Source of the DNA: Tanypteryx hageni
Taxonomy: Eukaryota; Arthropoda; Insecta; Odonata; Petaluridae
NCBI GenBank assembly: GCA_028673005.1
Contig: CM054114.1
Coordinates: 17,421,137-17,485,136 of the forward strand
Direction: 5' to 3'
DNA: 64,000 nt
Shown here: positions 63,675 to 64,000 of the stretch, piece after piece
Layout: each line of letters begins with the position of its first letter
Numbering within the stretch: the first letter of the stretch is position 1
Notes under the pieces: model-generated
The model's input: only the letters and a program-made list of their open reading frames with translations
Databases searched by the model: none
Told to the model about the DNA's origin: nothing
Position numbers and translations under genes: made by a program

Positions 63675-64000
63675 CTTAAAATGTGAGAGAACAAGAAAAA
63701 ATATATAACCCAAAGAATAATCCATGATTTAATAGGAACACCTTTCCAACTACCAATCTTAAATAGATCAAGTTATTTTGCGTTTTGATAAAAATTTCAT
63801 TATAGTTCAATTAAGTAACGAAAAATCGAGAGATATCATCTCAATACGATTTAAAGCAAAAACATTATTTGCATCTTTTGTAAAATGTTATCAAACTCTA
63901 TGAGTACTGTATCATCAAAACAAATCTCAGATCTTTCGGCTTTTTGGAAATTCCCTTATTTTTTTATTCCATATGATCCTTCACACATAAGTTGTATGAA

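Larger units (their letters stand above)
56076..64000. repeat. Tandem repeat unit 5, cut by the window end
   Basis: Fifth head-to-tail copy, of which 7925 bp lie in the window. It is closest to unit 4 over most of its length: both lack the 441-bp segment and share many single-base variants. The window stops upstream of exon 5 of its NHR pseudogene copy, so only the last exon and the polyadenylation signal are visible. The array evidently continues beyond the window. Confidence 0.96.

Noticed and set aside
1..64000. CRISPR array or other prokaryotic repeat system
   Set aside because: The repeats are 14 kb long, with introns and eukaryotic polyadenylation signals; there are no short regularly spaced repeats and no bacterial genes.
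1..64000. Integrated viral (for example polydnavirus-like) segments
   Set aside because: No virus-type coding sequence or direct-repeat junction motif was recognised. The tandem arrangement alone is not evidence for viral DNA.
1..64000. Assembly artefact repeating one locus
   Set aside because: Each unit has private substitutions, private indels and different microsatellite lengths, so they are not copies made by the assembler, although the order and number of units could still be wrong.

Overview
The window is eukaryotic, AT-rich and intron-bearing, with no bacterial gene organisation. Decayed hAT-type transposon remnants, long sparse intergenic DNA, a TATA-type promoter far from its last exon and short introns suggest an arthropod, most likely an insect. 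The species cannot be named from the sequence alone.

The whole window is the inside of one head-to-tail tandem array. A unit of about 14 kb occurs 4.6 times: 1-14322, 14323-28343, 28344-42231, 42232-56075 and 56076-64000 (cut by the window end). Unit starts are set by the window edge, not by a biological boundary, and no single-copy flank is seen. By eye the units differ at roughly one to two percent of bases plus a few large indels: a 441-bp segment present only in units 1 and 2, and a 301-bp segment missing only from unit 2. Shared variants do not fit one tree of the units, so the array appears to have exchanged sequence by unequal crossing over or gene conversion.

Layout of a unit (unit 1 coordinates): an 84-bp imperfect inverted repeat (132-215/643-726); a mostly silent region with the 441-bp segment (1357-1797) and a weak coding-like stretch (3461-3703); a short hAT-like non-autonomous element (4748-4998); a pyrimidine-rich tract (5867-6084); the 301-bp segment (6516-6816); then the only convincing gene, on the minus strand from a TATA box at 10461-10467 to a polyadenylation signal at 7837-7842; then a coding-like fragment (11487-11791), an (AC)n microsatellite, diverged short direct repeats interrupted by a 1020-bp degenerate hAT element (12511-13530), and an (AG)n/purine-rich tract.

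The gene has six recognisable exons. Exon 1 gives a start codon and a secretory signal peptide. Exons 3 to 6 together spell one nearly complete Neuralized homology repeat (NHR) domain. Every full copy carries the same one-base frameshift in exon 4, the same in-frame stop in exon 5 and the same phase mismatch before exon 6, so the damage predates the amplification. The copies are best called a co-amplified pseudogene family, although the conserved promoter, splice sites and 5' reading frame would still allow a secreted protein of about 139 residues. An NHR domain behind a signal peptide, amplified with 14 kb of flanking DNA, is the most unusual thing in the window.
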